Source of the DNA: Lachancea kluyveri NRRL Y-12651
Lineage: Eukaryota > Ascomycota > Saccharomycetes > Saccharomycetales > Saccharomycetaceae
DNA length: 64,000 nt
NCBI GenBank assembly: GCA_000149225.2
Contig: CM000694.1
Location: 744,001-808,000 of the forward strand
Direction of reading: 5' to 3'
Below the pieces are notes generated by a model, which saw only the letters and a program-made list of their open reading frames with translations, had not been told where the DNA came from and did no database searches. The position numbers and the translations under genes were made by a program. Shown piece by piece: positions 8,952 to 19,702 of this stretch. Each line of letters begins with the position of its first letter. Position 1 is the stretch's first letter.

Positions 8952-11007
8952 ATGGAGTTATCAGCCTCTGTTCCCTCTTTAAAAAAGTTACAAAGCCATC
9001 AAAGTTGATCGGCCTTTAAAATCAGATACAAAATCGTACATCTCATATTACCTACCTATACTAAAATGGCTGCCAGAATACACATGGCATAAGTTTAATA
9101 AGGACTTGTTAGCGGGAATTACCTTAGCATCCTTCCAAATTCCAATGTCCATTTCTTTATCTACGTTGGCTCATCTGCCACCATCCACGGGCTTATATTC
9201 GTTGGTTATACCCCCGTTGATCTACTGTATCCTAGGAACAGTTCCTACAACGGTTGTAGGACCTCAGACGGTGGTGTCACTGGTTGTCGGTCAAAGTTGC
9301 GAATGGTGGTCCCACCGTTCGCTGGAGCCGTTGAGTACGGTGGCCGTAATAGGCTGCGTCTCTGGTGGAATACTATTCGCTATGGGTGTTTTTCGCATGG
9401 GGTTTATTGATAACGCATTATCAAAGGCTTTTTTGAGAGGATTCGTTTCCTCTTTGGCATTAGTGATGTTAATTACTGAACTGTTACCTGAACTAAAACT
9501 AGAAGAACTATATGCACATTACGTCGCACAGGGTTATATTGGGACTACTACTTGGGAGAAGTTTAGGTTCATCTTAGAAAAGGCTCCAGAAAACTCAGAC
9601 ACTTTTACGTGGAACCTTTCGCTTTTTACCTTTATTTTGTTAATGACCATTAGGTATTTGAAGCGGCATTTGGCTGAAAAGTGTGGTTGGAAAAAATGTA
9701 TATTCTTTCCAGAAATCCTGATTGTTGTAGTTGGATCCATCACATTGTCAAATACACAGAAGTGGAGTGAACTTAAAGGAATCAAGATTATTGGCGATAT
9801 TCCTCCAAATAGTGATCACATTAAAGTTCCTGTACAAACATTTTCTGAATTTAAAGAATTATTCGGTACGTCTGCTTTAATTGCAATGTTAGGACTCTTC
9901 GAGTCTACCATTGTCTTTAAATCTGTTTGTTCGAATTCCAACGTGGATGCCTCTTCAAATAGGGAGTTGGTAAGCCTTGGCGTCGTCAACCTTGTTTCTT
10001 CAATATTCAGTGCTCTACCAGCATTTGGCGGGTACGGCAGAAGCAAAATGAATATTTCATGTGGTGCCCAAACGCAATTCTCTGGTGTTTTTGTGTCTTT
10101 GCTAGCTATCATATGCATGAACTTTCTAATGAATGCGTTTCATCACTTACCGATATGTATTTTGGCAGTCATCATATCCACCGTTGCATTTAGTCTACTC
10201 GAAGAAGCACCAGCAGACTTAATGTTCTACTGGTCAGTGGGTGGCTACCAGGAATTATTTATCTTCATCATAATCGTTGTCACTACCCTGGTATGGTCAC
10301 CACAATTTGGTGTAACCATGGGAATGTGTCTAACAATGATCAGGCTGTTGAAGCACTCGACTCGTTCTCGTGTTCAGATTTTAGGTAGGGACCCAATAAC
10401 TTACACCTTTAAAAACATCGATGATGATGAAAATAGTGATATCCCACTAGAAGAAATCGAAAAGGTTATGGTTGTAAAGATTCCAGAACCCTTAATATTC
10501 TCTAATGTTTCAGACTTGAGAACAAGCTTGAAAAGGATGGAAAAATATGGCTCACTAAAAGTTCACCCTTCATACCCATTACCACTAAGACAAATGCTGT
10601 CTCCAACCACTTCCGGCCAAGTTTCGCTAAAATACCTTGTTATCGATTTATTTGGTATGACATATATTGACATATCCGCGTTACAAGCATTGCGCGAAAT
10701 TGTGGATGCTTATAGTCGACGAAACATTTGCGTGATGTTTACAAGACCTAAAATCCCTGATTTAAGACACAAATTTCGCAAAAGTGGTATTTCCGAGCTA
10801 CAGTCCAATTCCATCAAGGCATTACGGTTGTCGAGCTGTGCTACGGTGTTGCCCCGGGAGACATTGGAACTGGTTTACGAGGCGATTTTCAAGACCATCG
10901 ACGACGCTTTAGAGGTCATAGACATATTAGAATCTTTAGACTCCAGTACATCATATGTTGCGGAGTCTGGTCTCCTACCGTCAAGGGCTACCAGTCGACG
11001 GGTATAG
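8952..11007 (+). CDS. SLC26/SulP-family transporter, YPR003C-like, apparent 5' frameshift
   Basis: The open frame after 8983 encodes a SulP permease of about 670 residues. It has ten or more membrane segments, then a STAS domain near the C-terminus (VMVVKIPEPLIFSNVSDLR, later YLVIDLFGMTYIDISALQAL). It most resembles S. cerevisiae YPR003C, sharing LPAFGGYGRSK and an N-terminus like KWLPEYTWHKFNKDLLAGIT. This gene is not at this position in S. cerevisiae. No ATG opens the frame before the first membrane helix. The only suitable ATG (8952) begins a different frame (MELSASVPSL) that ends at a TGA near 9006. The two frames would be continuous if the A6 run at 8981-8986 had five A. So either the gene has lost its start through one extra A, or the sequence has a homopolymer error. 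Without the 5' part, translation would begin inside helix 1. No intron signals are present. Confidence 0.75.
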
Positions 11008-11178
11008 TCTGTGTGTAGTTTACCAAGTAATGACAAAATATATAATTTCCATTTAACGCGGTAACATATGTCTTAGAAAAAGTTTTATCATTATACATAG
11101 TGGCTCAGCAAGATATAATCAGTATACATGTGCATGTGTTTAAAAAAAAACATCGAGTAATTCATAAGCCTAACAAGT

Positions 11179-13260
11179 TTAATCTAACTCAACGTCACCT
11201 TCGGCATCAGCCTTTGATTCTTTCTTTTCGGATTCTGCCTTTCTTTGAGCAGCCAATTTTTCAGCCAACTCGGCCATTTTGGAAGCCTCTTGTTTAGATC
11301 TCAAAGCTTGTCTCTTCTCTTCTTCTTTGGCCAAATATCTGCCTCTGATTATGTTACCCAAAGATGCTAATTCTTCATACTTGGCGATGTACTTGGCCTT
11401 AATAGAGTCGTAACCTTCATCGTATAACCAGTCTTCAGCCTTAGCCAACATTTCTTTCAATCTAGTCTTTTCATCATCAGAAGCAAAGTCAGAGTACTCT
11501 TCATCCAACTTACCACGCAATGTGTAAATGTACTCTTCCAAAGCGTTCTTACGGTCTTCAGTTTCAGCAACAAGCTTATCTTGAGCACTGAGTTCATTTT
11601 CCTTTTCAATTAGTGCATTTAGAGCCTTTTCTTCCAAGGCAAAAGTGTGTGCAATAATGGTCAAAGTATCTTTCTTGACAGTTTTAGTAACTTCTCTGTA
11701 TTCTGGTTCAGCGTCCTCTGGGGCGTCGGCTGGTAGAGGAACCAACTCTTGGACCTTGATGTCCTCGACGGTGTAGGCATCTTCGATGATGTGCAAGCCA
11801 GATGGGTCACATCTTAGCTTTAGCTTAACTGGAACAGAAGTTTCGCCCTCTGAAACTTGAACACCAGTGATATCCCACTTAGCAATTTCAGCAGATGTGC
11901 CTTCTGGTAATTCTTCTTTGTTAGTGTATTTGGCTTGCATGGAAAAGTCACCAGTACGTTGTAAAGTGATCAGCTTGGTAGATGGATAAGATGAGCCAGC
12001 TGGGAAAACTTCTAGATGATCTTCATCTTCTTCTTGCTTGTCCCAAGAGTAAGAAACAGAGTATGGGTGGATATCTTCAAACTTGAATGGACGAACTCTT
12101 AAGGTTGGGGAGTGGATAGCACAGATGAAGGCAGCACCTTTAGCGATAGCTTCGTCTTGATTCAAAGTAGTGGACAATTGCTTACCGAAGGCTTCAGAAA
12201 TGGCGTTCTTCAAAGATGGGATACGAGTAGTACCACCGACGATTTCAACGTAATCAACTTCTTCTGGGGTCAAGTTAGCTTGGGCCAAAGCCTTGGTAAT
12301 TGGTTCTGTGACACGGCTCAACAATGGACTAACCAATTCCTCCAATTCTTCACGGGACAATTGAGAAGAGACATCGACATCGTTCATGACAGATTCAACA
12401 GAGAATGGGGCGGCAGTGTTGGCAGACAAGACTTTCTTTAACTTTTCAGCGGCAGCCAAGATTCTGCTGTAGGCCTTTGGATTTTCTCTGATGTCGATCT
12501 TGTACTTGGTCTTGAACTCATCAGCAAAGTGCTCTGTGATAGCACGGTCAAAGTCTCTACCACCGAAATGCTTATCATAAGCAGTTGCTAAAACCTTTAG
12601 TTCACCCTTCTTGAAGGCGGCAATGGTACAAGTGTAAGTGGAGTGACCAATGTCCACAAAGGCGACAACTCTTGGCTTTTCTTCACCTTCTGGCAAGTCA
12701 GTCTTGAAAACACCATAAGAAACAGCAGCAGCAGTGACGTCGTTGACAATTCTGACAGGGTTTAGACCAGCAATTTTAGCAGCATCGCCAATAGAGTAAC
12801 GTTGCTCTTCCGTGTACCAAGCTGGAACAGCGATAGCCACATCAGTAATGTTACCCTTAGTCTCTTGAACAGCAGTGGTCTTAACCTTGTTGATGTACAT
12901 AGCAGCTAGTTGGGTAGCAGAGAAAGTTTGTTGTTTGCCAGCGAATCTAACTTGAGCGCCGACTTTGCCGTCATCCAACTTAACCAACTTAGAAGAAAAG
13001 TACTTGGATTCTTGCTCGAAGTCTGGATGATCATAGTCCAACCCGACAATTCTCTTCAAGTTGTCGACGGTGTTCTTAATGTTGGAAGTTTGCTTATTCT
13101 TACCAGATTCACCCAAAAATCTGTTCTTTTGACCGAAACCGACCAGAGATGGGGTAGAACGGTTAGAAACCTCATTGACGATGATATCAATACCTCTGTT
13201 TCTGGCAACAGCTAAAACAGAGCTGTTGTTACCTAAATCCAAACCAAATGGAATACTCAT
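11179..13260 (-). CDS. SSE1: Hsp110 nucleotide exchange factor Sse1/Sse2
   Basis: A 693-residue Hsp110, the same length as S. cerevisiae Sse1 (YPL106C), and the single counterpart of the SSE1/SSE2 pair. It acts in the cytosol as nucleotide exchange factor and holdase for Hsp70 (Ssa, Ssb). The N-terminal actin-like ATPase opens with [20 protein letters not shown]. Other family markers are [22 protein letters not shown] and [14 protein letters not shown] beta substrate domain and a long charged helical C-terminus ([20 protein letters not shown]) follow, ending GDVELD. Codon choice is strongly biased (GGT, TTG, AAC, GAA), as for abundant yeast proteins. NPL4 lies upstream on the same strand, with an Hsf1-type element between them. 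Confidence 0.97.
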   Translation of the reverse strand: MSIPFGLDLGNNSSVLAVARNRGIDIIVNEVSNRSTPSLVGFGQKNRFLGESGKNKQTSNIKNTVDNLKRIVGLDYDHPDFEQESKYFSSKLVKLDDGKVGAQVRFAGKQQTFSATQLAAMYINKVKTTAVQETKGNITDVAIAVPAWYTEEQRYSIGDAAKIAGLNPVRIVNDVTAAAVSYGVFKTDLPEGEEKPRVVAFVDIGHSTYTCTIAAFKKGELKVLATAYDKHFGGRDFDRAITEHFADEFKTKYKIDIRENPKAYSRILAAAEKLKKVLSANTAAPFSVESVMNDVDVSSQLSREELEELVSPLLSRVTEPITKALAQANLTPEEVDYVEIVGGTTRIPSLKNAISEAFGKQLSTTLNQDEAIAKGAAFICAIHSPTLRVRPFKFEDIHPYSVSYSWDKQEEDEDHLEVFPAGSSYPSTKLITLQRTGDFSMQAKYTNKEELPEGTSAEIAKWDITGVQVSEGETSVPVKLKLRCDPSGLHIIEDAYTVEDIKVQELVPLPADAPEDAEPEYREVTKTVKKDTLTIIAHTFALEEKALNALIEKENELSAQDKLVAETEDRKNALEEYIYTLRGKLDEEYSDFASDDEKTRLKEMLAKAEDWLYDEGYDSIKAKYIAKYEELASLGNIIRGRYLAKEEEKRQALRSKQEASKMAELAEKLAAQRKAESEKKESKADAEGDVELD

Positions 13261-13779
13261 AATTATTTTCCTTTGTTTCTCGACTAGATATGTTAAATCT
13301 TAATCTAATTTAATTTTGCAAAAGAGATGTTTCGAATTTAAAGAAAGGACCAGTCGAGAATAATGGACTTCTTTAATGAAAAAATTTTCAACGAAAAAAA
13401 TCATCTGAGGTGCGACGTATAAACGACACACCAAGTCCAGAATATTCTAGAAGGGGATCACGTGCTAAATCTTCATTTGTATACAATACGTAATATTCCT
13501 GAACGTTGCCAGATTTAATTCTCACAAAGCTCTACAATAAACAAATATTAGATATTATTTACCGTGGCGCTATGCGCCTTTTACATAGTTGTGATTGGAT
13601 TTATGCTTGGTGTGCGGTTTGAGCCGCGTTTGATGGTTACATGTCACTGATGTTAAAGCACGCAATCACAAAAACTTATACCGTATGGTACAGTTTTGAG
13701 GGTGTGAAGATCATAGCCTTCGATCTTGCTATAGCTAAAGTCAGCTTAAGTTAAAAATGCACCTGTATCATAATTAATT
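13261..13779. other. SSE1 upstream region
   Basis: About 520 bp between NPL4 (3' end) and SSE1 (5' end), both on the minus strand. It holds the heat-shock element at 13440-13452, a CACGTG core at about 13462, and A-rich tracts near 13375-13400. No further gene was seen. Confidence 0.5.
13440..13452 (-). promoter_or_regulatory. Heat-shock element (three perfect nGAAn units)
   Basis: GAATATTCTAGAA contains GAA-nn-TTC-nn-GAA, three perfectly spaced inverted units of the Hsf1 binding site. It lies 180 bp upstream of the SSE1 start. S. cerevisiae SSE genes are Hsf1 targets, so function is likely, though not shown by sequence alone. Confidence 0.8.
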
Positions 13780-15555
13780 TTAAGCGCTTTCTTGTAAGAT
13801 CATTACAAGGGTCTGCCAACCTGGTGTGGAAACTAATTGAAATAATGCATCGTTGTCGCTCTGTGGGTCATCTTGTTTACGAGCATTTGCCGCACTAAGT
13901 AACAATCTCCATTCTTTAGGTGATAGAATCTGTAAGGAATGAACATACAGGAGGAGATGAAAATTGGAGATCTTGGACTGCAAGGCGTTGAAATCATCAC
14001 CACGGGCCACTTCATACAAGTACCGTTTCAACTCTTGGTAATCTTGGGAGTAGCCCATAGCTTGTCTATTGTACCAGGGAAAGCCCGTGCAATATTTGAA
14101 GGTGGGTCTCGTTACAGCATTTTCTTTAGGAAACCCATGTGTTAACGATACTAATAAATAGTCGACTGGAAAAGCAGGTTTGGCATTATCTTTGATCGTT
14201 AAATTGTACTCGTTCTTTTTCATGTAAAAGATTTCGGGTACGTATCTCTCTAAAGTTGTTTCATTGATATACGCCATGGAGGGATGCGTAGACCCGCCGA
14301 TCATATCAGCTTGGACTAAGGCCTCCGCGTCGGTAGAAACTTGATAGGATGAAATATCTATTTCGCCCTGAGTATTACCAGAAATAACACATGTAACAAA
14401 TTTAGAAGAGAAATAACCTTGTTCGCTGTATTTGCAAACATTCTGGTGCTTCAACTGGTGCTTGGCCGCCATGATAATTTCTAATGATGATAGGAAAAAA
14501 GAGTCTTTATGTCTCTTACAAAAGACAGACCCGTCACCATTCCCAGCATCCGTTAAATCGGTAAAGATCATGCCTATGCGTTGCAACCCCATCTGCTCAG
14601 CTAAATTGTCAACCTCGTCTAACTCTTTGTCGACCTGCTTCATATCCATTGTTAGCCCGTCTTGTTCATCATGCTGAGGTGGCTCATATATAGCGTCAAC
14701 TAATGCTTTTATTCCCAATGGAGTGTTGTCAAATTTTTCATATCGGCCATACATATAACCAAATCTTTGTGTGCCTGTAGTTCTCCAACTATCTATAAAC
14801 TCGTTGACTAGTTCACTTTTTTGAAACTCAACATGGTCAACCATTCTAAAGTTTTGTTGCTGCAGAGTTATCGCAGATGGTTGGCATTTGGAGCAAATAC
14901 CACGGGGCCAAGGTTCGTGGCCTGAAGGACAGTTTTTATTATTAATACGAAAGTCTGGTTGTGACAACGGAGGGATATATGAACTGCCTGACGATTTTTT
15001 ATTTGTGTGTTCATTCAGTTGTTTCAAATATGCATGAAATGAAATGTGCTTAATGTTATTCTCTTGTTGGTATGTTTTATCCCAGGGAGGCAGCGGAGAG
15101 CAATACTCGCACATGCCTTTTTCACCGTGTTTGCATAACCTTGATCTCTCTCTAGGAATCAGGCCATCTTCTTGTTCTAATTGCTCATCTACCGGTAGTT
15201 CTCTGACGTTAAGAGGGCCAGAGACATTAAATGGCGTTATGTTCACAGAGGCATCGTTACCAGCAGTGACTGGAACAGGGGGCGTGGGAATTGCATCATC
15301 GTTGGATTGTTCCTGCTCTTTGTAGGTAACAAAAACCATATCACCATGCTTTAGGCCAAGTTGTTCAATGCTATTCTCAGCTAGTTCGCCAATGTTTTTG
15401 CTAGCACCGCCAGGTTTGTCACTAATACAGATAGTGCTAACGTCGATGCTTTTGCTCAATTTAGGTAGCAATTTCTCGAGTACTTCACCAATGTTCGACT
15501 GTGGAGAGCATTCGATGCGATGCATACCATTCTTTGATCTGAATCTTAGAATCAT
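13780..15555 (-). CDS. NPL4: Cdc48 cofactor Npl4
   Basis: A 591-residue orthologue of Npl4 (YBR170C, 580 residues). With Ufd1 it recruits ubiquitylated substrates to the AAA ATPase Cdc48 for ER-associated degradation and other extraction events. Order of parts: a ubiquitin-like N-terminus (MILRFRSKNGMHRIE, about 1-80), a zinc-binding region with CKHGEKGMCEYC (about 140-152) and CPSGHEPWPRGICSKCQPS (about 210-228), then the MPN-like NPL4 domain (VDHVEFQKSELVNEFIDSWR onwards). It is divergent from SEC66, as in S. cerevisiae, with a PACE-like element between them. Confidence 0.95.
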   Translation of the reverse strand: MILRFRSKNGMHRIECSPQSNIGEVLEKLLPKLSKSIDVSTICISDKPGGASKNIGELAENSIEQLGLKHGDMVFVTYKEQEQSNDDAIPTPPVPVTAGNDASVNITPFNVSGPLNVRELPVDEQLEQEDGLIPRERSRLCKHGEKGMCEYCSPLPPWDKTYQQENNIKHISFHAYLKQLNEHTNKKSSGSSYIPPLSQPDFRINNKNCPSGHEPWPRGICSKCQPSAITLQQQNFRMVDHVEFQKSELVNEFIDSWRTTGTQRFGYMYGRYEKFDNTPLGIKALVDAIYEPPQHDEQDGLTMDMKQVDKELDEVDNLAEQMGLQRIGMIFTDLTDAGNGDGSVFCKRHKDSFFLSSLEIIMAAKHQLKHQNVCKYSEQGYFSSKFVTCVISGNTQGEIDISSYQVSTDAEALVQADMIGGSTHPSMAYINETTLERYVPEIFYMKKNEYNLTIKDNAKPAFPVDYLLVSLTHGFPKENAVTRPTFKYCTGFPWYNRQAMGYSQDYQELKRYLYEVARGDDFNALQSKISNFHLLLYVHSLQILSPKEWRLLLSAANARKQDDPQSDNDALFQLVSTPGWQTLVMILQESA

Positions 15556-15624
15556 TCTTTGTAGTTCTCTTTTTTTTTTGGTAGGTCACTTTCCTGAACA
15601 GAGTTAGTGTTAAATATTGTACTC

Positions 15625-15633
15625 GGTGGCGAA
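15625..15633 (+). promoter_or_regulatory. PACE-like Rpn4 site GGTGGCGAA
   Basis: One base from the core GGTGGCAAA bound by the proteasome regulator Rpn4, lying 70 bp upstream of NPL4 and 70 bp upstream of SEC66. NPL4 is functionally tied to the proteasome, so an Rpn4 input is plausible. The variant base lowers confidence. Confidence 0.45.
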
Positions 15634-15702
15634 AAAGCGAAAAAAGCAGTTTTTGAACACGTTAACGACAGAATTGTAGAAGCCCAAAAAACCATAGCAG
15701 CG

Positions 15703-16323
15703 ATGTCTTTCAACGATACTCAATCTAATAGTACCTTTTTTGAGTCAGATTCTGAAGCCACGAGTGAAACTAAAATTGTGTCATTTTATACTCCTTTGAT
15801 TTATGTTTCCATTCTCATCATTTCTCTAATCACATTCGCATCATACTACAGAAAGAAAACTATTCGTGAGTTAACTGAATTGCAATCTATCTTTGATGAG
15901 ACTGATGCCCGTGACATACACTTGCAATTAAAAAGCATGTCTGAATCTGAGGAAACTAAAGTCCATGAAAAGGTATTGAAAGCTGCTTTGTTAAATCGTG
16001 GTGCAGAAGCTATTAGACGCTCCTTGAAATTGAAGGAGTTTGAGCCTCAAGTTGACATGTTATATAAGAATGGTTCAATTGGTGAAGACTACTGGAAGCG
16101 TTACCAAAATGAGGTTAAATTAGTCGACCTAGAGTTTAAGCAAGTTATACAGGAAGCCGAGATGATGCAGCAAGGTTGGGCGCAGCTATTTGTTGCCGTC
16201 TCCAAAGAAATTTGCTTTAACCAAGCTTTGAAAAGACGTTACCAAGCAATCTTGAAGAGAAAAGATGTTTTCTCTGAACAGTGGGGGCTAAAATTTGACG
16301 ACAACGGCAAGTTAATTGAGTGA
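15703..16323 (+). CDS. SEC66: Sec63 complex subunit Sec66/Sec71
   Basis: A 206-residue protein, equal in length to S. cerevisiae Sec66 (YBR171W). It is a subunit of the Sec62/63/66/72 complex for post-translational import into the ER. The N-terminal luminal stretch holds NSTFF (possible N-glycosylation), followed by one membrane span (about residues 26-48, TPLIYVSILIISLITFAS) and a cytosolic domain with VLKAALLNRGAEAIRRSLKL, GSIGEDYWKRYQNEVK and SKEICFNQALKRRYQAILKR. The frame is open upstream without an ATG; Met at 15703 is the first start and matches the family N-terminus. Confidence 0.95.
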   Translation: MSFNDTQSNSTFFESDSEATSETKIVSFYTPLIYVSILIISLITFASYYRKKTIRELTELQSIFDETDARDIHLQLKSMSESEETKVHEKVLKAALLNRGAEAIRRSLKLKEFEPQVDMLYKNGSIGEDYWKRYQNEVKLVDLEFKQVIQEAEMMQQGWAQLFVAVSKEICFNQALKRRYQAILKRKDVFSEQWGLKFDDNGKLIE

Positions 16324-16443
16324 GTGCTGTATTTTATAGAATAACAGATTAACATAAAGCAGAGGGCTTCTGTGAACATAAGGTACATTTCAACAATAAA
16401 AAAATAGAATAAATACACAAACTATCTTACAATCAGACACTAA

Positions 16444-18750
16444 TTAATGTCTTCTGTTCTTCTTCTTCCCAACAATTTGGAACTCCCAGTCATCATCGTT
16501 ACCCTCAGGCATCAATAGAGCCTCGCTCCAAGTCAAGGGATCATTCAATTTTTTTTCGCATTCAACACGTTTTTTGATAAATTCAATTGCAAATCTTCTT
16601 CCATCCATAATGGAACTGTTTGAGTAAATTGTATCAGCGATGATTTCCTTCGACTCAGAACCCGCCGGTAAGCTCAGCAGAACTTCTAAAACACCGTTAG
16701 AATCAACACCGGGACTTAATTTCAATTGTGATCTACACCACCTTAAAAATTCTTGACGGACGGAAGTAGATGCATTCCCAGTATAAGTAGAGATAGTTGC
16801 AACTGCAGGAGCCTTTACGGTTGGGTTTGTTACAGAAGAACCAGCTTTCTTAACAGAAGCAGCGCTCACCGAACGCAACTTGTCTGGGTTTATATGACTA
16901 CTAGTTTGCGTAACTTTAAGTTGTTGTTTTGGTTGGGAAGATGGTTTTTTGGTGACAGTGGTCCAGACGTTGTCACTAGCGTTAGAAACAGGAGCTGTTT
17001 TTTTGGCCCTTCCAACCTTCTGAGCTTCTTCCCATAACCTTTTCTGCTCTTCGATGAAGCTCTTTTCTTGCAATTGCTCCTTTTGAATTTGTTCAAAGGA
17101 CTTGATTGGTTTCCCCTCGATCTGGGAGGTGGATACCGGTTTCTTGGCCCAGGTGGCAATGGAGGTAATATTAACCTCAGGTTTACTCTCGCTTAAGGCT
17201 TGTTGTTGTAGTTTTAGGGCTAATTCACGTTCTTTACGTTCCCGTTCTTGCTCTCTCTTCATCTTCTCTGCAGCTTCCTTTTGCTGGATTTCAGCTAAAG
17301 AAGGTACGGGAGTTGTTGTGACGGTTTTATTGGCCCATGGAGCTAATTTAGGCTTAGCTGCCATGCTAATTTCTTCCTTAGGACGTTCTTCTTTTGCTTG
17401 TTCTGCAACAAGTTGAGAAGATTGTTTAGTTTCTTTCTTTGTATGATGTGCGTCTGTCTGGTCTACAAATTTAAGAGCCGTCTTTTCAACTTCATTTTCA
17501 GCGTGCTTTTTAGTTTCTTGTTTCGTGGTTTCGTGAGCCATTTCATCGGCCTTTCTAAAAGCCGCCACTTCCTCTTTGGCCTTAGCTCTTTTATTTATTT
17601 CTTCCAACCTTTTGCGCGTAAGCTCTTCCTTTTCTTGGTTTTGGGCTTCTTCCCCTTTGTGTTGTTCTTCTCCCTCCTTTTGTTTCTCTTCTTCTTCTAT
17701 CAACTTTGCTTGCAAAAGGTCACGTTGCCTTTGTACTTCTAAATGCTTTCGACTTGACGATGTGTCCATTTTAGACGCATGAAACTCAAATTTGTCAACT
17801 TTTTCAACAAACTTATGGACTGGGATAGCAGTAACAACTTCTTGATAATGACCGTCATTCTCTGAGCGCAAATCCAAAATTTCACTATGTGTGTAATCAG
17901 GCGACTCAATTTGGGCAGTGTGCTTGTTGTTCACATCGAGCTCAACAGGTAATCCTGTTGGTAATCGATGATTCTGTTGAGCAGTGACGTTGAGTTGCTG
18001 AGATTGTGCCAAGATAGCGTCAAACTTATCGAACGGATCCACCACATCACCCACTTTGGAAATTAAATCGCCTAAAGAAATGAAACAGTCGTTCACGCCA
18101 AAAGGCTCCGAAGACGTCGGCAAACGACACAACTGTAGACTCGGCTGGAAATAGCCAGCTTGATACCAGCTTTTCATGGATTGAGAAGGGAAGGGGCCTT
18201 GGATGGTTCCCTGAGTATCAACGTATTTCCATTGGGACTGTTGTGGAATAGCGAACATACCTGGTGGTGGCGGAGCAGGAGCGAATCCACTATTTAAAGG
18301 TGTACTACTAAAAGTGGAAGGAGTGCTAGCTGAAGTACCAGAAGAGTCCAAAGGTACAGGATTGGCCAACGGATTTCGTAATTGACCACCAAAGGAGCCA
18401 GTGAACGCCAGATTAGTGGCAGAGGACATTGGCGTGGATGAAGAAGGATGGAGTTGTTGTGCTTGTTGTCGCACGTGATTGTTGTTTACTGGTTGTGTCC
18501 AACCCATCATTGAGGCCTGTGAAGCAAAGGGTTGCTGGACCATGGGCTGTAACAGACCGCTATCTTGTGAAACAAAGGGTGATGAAGCTCTCTGGATACC
18601 AATTGAGTCCAACAAAGACGTTGATCTATGTAGCGGTACTGGATTTCCGTTATTTTCGGACAACGGAGTCACAGAGCCGCTAAAGGAGATATCCTGCAGT
18701 TGGTTGGCGATGGAGTTCAATGGGTCTTGGCTGGAAGCAGTGTAGTTCAT
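16444..18750 (-). CDS. SMY2: GYF-domain protein, Smy2/Syh1
   Basis: A 768-residue protein, the single counterpart of SMY2 (YBR172C) and SYH1 (YPL105C). The N-terminal region has LHRSTSLLDSIGIQRASSPF, nearly shared with Smy2. The GYF domain lies at about residues 173-228 (QWKYVDTQGTIQGPFPS, then MKSWYQAGYFQPSLQLCRL) and binds proline-rich ligands such as those in mRNA-decay and translation-repression factors. The middle is a long Glu/Lys/Gln-rich coiled coil (about 350-560). The C-terminus contains a conserved helical domain (QEFLRWCRSQLKLSPGV) and ends with DDDWEFQIVGKKKNRRH. No ATG precedes 18750 before an in-frame stop, so that start is used. In S. cerevisiae these proteins act in cytoplasmic mRNA control and ER-Golgi traffic. 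Confidence 0.93.
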   Translation of the reverse strand: MNYTASSQDPLNSIANQLQDISFSGSVTPLSENNGNPVPLHRSTSLLDSIGIQRASSPFVSQDSGLLQPMVQQPFASQASMMGWTQPVNNNHVRQQAQQLHPSSSTPMSSATNLAFTGSFGGQLRNPLANPVPLDSSGTSASTPSTFSSTPLNSGFAPAPPPPGMFAIPQQSQWKYVDTQGTIQGPFPSQSMKSWYQAGYFQPSLQLCRLPTSSEPFGVNDCFISLGDLISKVGDVVDPFDKFDAILAQSQQLNVTAQQNHRLPTGLPVELDVNNKHTAQIESPDYTHSEILDLRSENDGHYQEVVTAIPVHKFVEKVDKFEFHASKMDTSSSRKHLEVQRQRDLLQAKLIEEEEKQKEGEEQHKGEEAQNQEKEELTRKRLEEINKRAKAKEEVAAFRKADEMAHETTKQETKKHAENEVEKTALKFVDQTDAHHTKKETKQSSQLVAEQAKEERPKEEISMAAKPKLAPWANKTVTTTPVPSLAEIQQKEAAEKMKREQERERKERELALKLQQQALSESKPEVNITSIATWAKKPVSTSQIEGKPIKSFEQIQKEQLQEKSFIEEQKRLWEEAQKVGRAKKTAPVSNASDNVWTTVTKKPSSQPKQQLKVTQTSSHINPDKLRSVSAASVKKAGSSVTNPTVKAPAVATISTYTGNASTSVRQEFLRWCRSQLKLSPGVDSNGVLEVLLSLPAGSESKEIIADTIYSNSSIMDGRRFAIEFIKKRVECEKKLNDPLTWSEALLMPEGNDDDWEFQIVGKKKNRRH

Positions 18751-19017
18751 TGTGGGCAATGGGTTCCTGTAAAGTCTGTTGTAGCTGCTTGTAGTAGTCA
18801 AAGTGTAAACTCCACAAGTAAAATGCTAACAGATCTAAAATTTTTCTGGACAGAAAAATTTTCAGAAAAACGTTTGCCATCTTCCTAGCCTTTCGTAATA
18901 TGTGATCATTTCAATAGGGTTACCAATGAGCTCGATTGTATAGGTTATATAATAATGTATACAGACGTAGTAATAGATGCGTACAATTAGATCAGTGCGA
19001 TGAAAGAAATGGACGTC

Positions 19018-19464
19018 TTAGATACCTAGCTTCTTCTCTATCTTAGTATGAATATCATCACCGACCATCATACCAGAAGATAAGCCAGTTCCAGGATAAA
19101 CATCCTCCCAGTCTACCGTAGAGTCCTTGTTTGTCAATATATCTTTGTGGATCGAAGTGTTATAGTCGCTCAAAGGATTAAAATCGGTTTGTTCTACAAT
19201 CTTTAATTCCATCATACGCTTCATAGGCTCAGCAACACCGAATATTTGCCTGTATTGTTCCAGCTGCCTCTTCTGCTGAGTTTCTTCCCAACTTTGTAGG
19301 CGACTTTCCAATGGGTGTTTACCGTTTAATTGAGAGTTTAGTGGCAAGGCACCATGTTGCATCCGAAACTTGTCTGGTAAACTGGGTGCTGCATTGGCAG
19401 TGAATGGTGCCTCCTTAGTAGTAGAGACGTTAGACGCAAAGCCGGAGGGAGGGACGATATTCAT
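19018..19464 (-). CDS. UMP1: Proteasome maturation factor Ump1
   Basis: A 148-residue protein, the same length as S. cerevisiae Ump1 (YBR173C). Ump1 is a largely unfolded chaperone that rides inside half-proteasomes, prevents premature dimerisation and becomes the first substrate. The N-terminus MNIVPPSGFAS, the central FRMQHGALPLNSQLNGKHPL and the C-terminal half (QRQIFG-like helix, then WEDVYPGTGLSSGMMVGDDI) match the family. It is divergent from SWD3 across about 240 bp that carries a perfect PACE element. Confidence 0.95.
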   Translation of the reverse strand: MNIVPPSGFASNVSTTKEAPFTANAAPSLPDKFRMQHGALPLNSQLNGKHPLESRLQSWEETQQKRQLEQYRQIFGVAEPMKRMMELKIVEQTDFNPLSDYNTSIHKDILTNKDSTVDWEDVYPGTGLSSGMMVGDDIHTKIEKKLGI

Positions 19465-19582
19465 TATAGTATTCGTTCAAATCTAGCACTTCGCTGTTAC
19501 CAAAATTTACCGGTTCCAAATCTTGTAACGTTCTCACAAGCTGGGTATCATGAGAGAGGTAGATATCGTCAAGACCCTACTT

Positions 19583-19591
19583 TTTGCCACC
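19583..19591 (-). promoter_or_regulatory. Perfect PACE element (Rpn4 site) for UMP1
   Basis: TTTGCCACC on the plus strand is GGTGGCAAA read toward UMP1, 119 bp before its start. This is the exact Rpn4 recognition sequence shared by proteasome genes, and UMP1 is an Rpn4 target in S. cerevisiae. Confidence 0.8.
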
Positions 19592-19702
19592 GTTTGTACG
19601 TCATTTTACACGGGAGGTATGATATGTTTAAGTGAAGTTCCAAGTCTTAATTGGTCACAAGAGCTGGCTCATCAGGATTGAGATCCGGGACTATAGAGCC
19701 AA

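Noticed and set aside
8976-8986. Possible programmed frameshift heptamer (T TTA AAA) at the SulP disruption.
   Set aside because: This heptamer favours -1 slippage, whereas joining the two frames needs a +1 change. None of the known yeast +1 sites (CTT AGG C, CTT AGT T, GCG AGT T) is present.
11100-13215. Several plus-strand ORFs opposite SSE1, and others opposite NPL4, SMY2/SYH1 and NOG1.
   Set aside because: Shadows created by strong codon bias in the real genes on the other strand.
13457-13464. ATCACGTG near SSE1 as centromere CDEI.
   Set aside because: The following sequence lacks CDEII and CDEIII.
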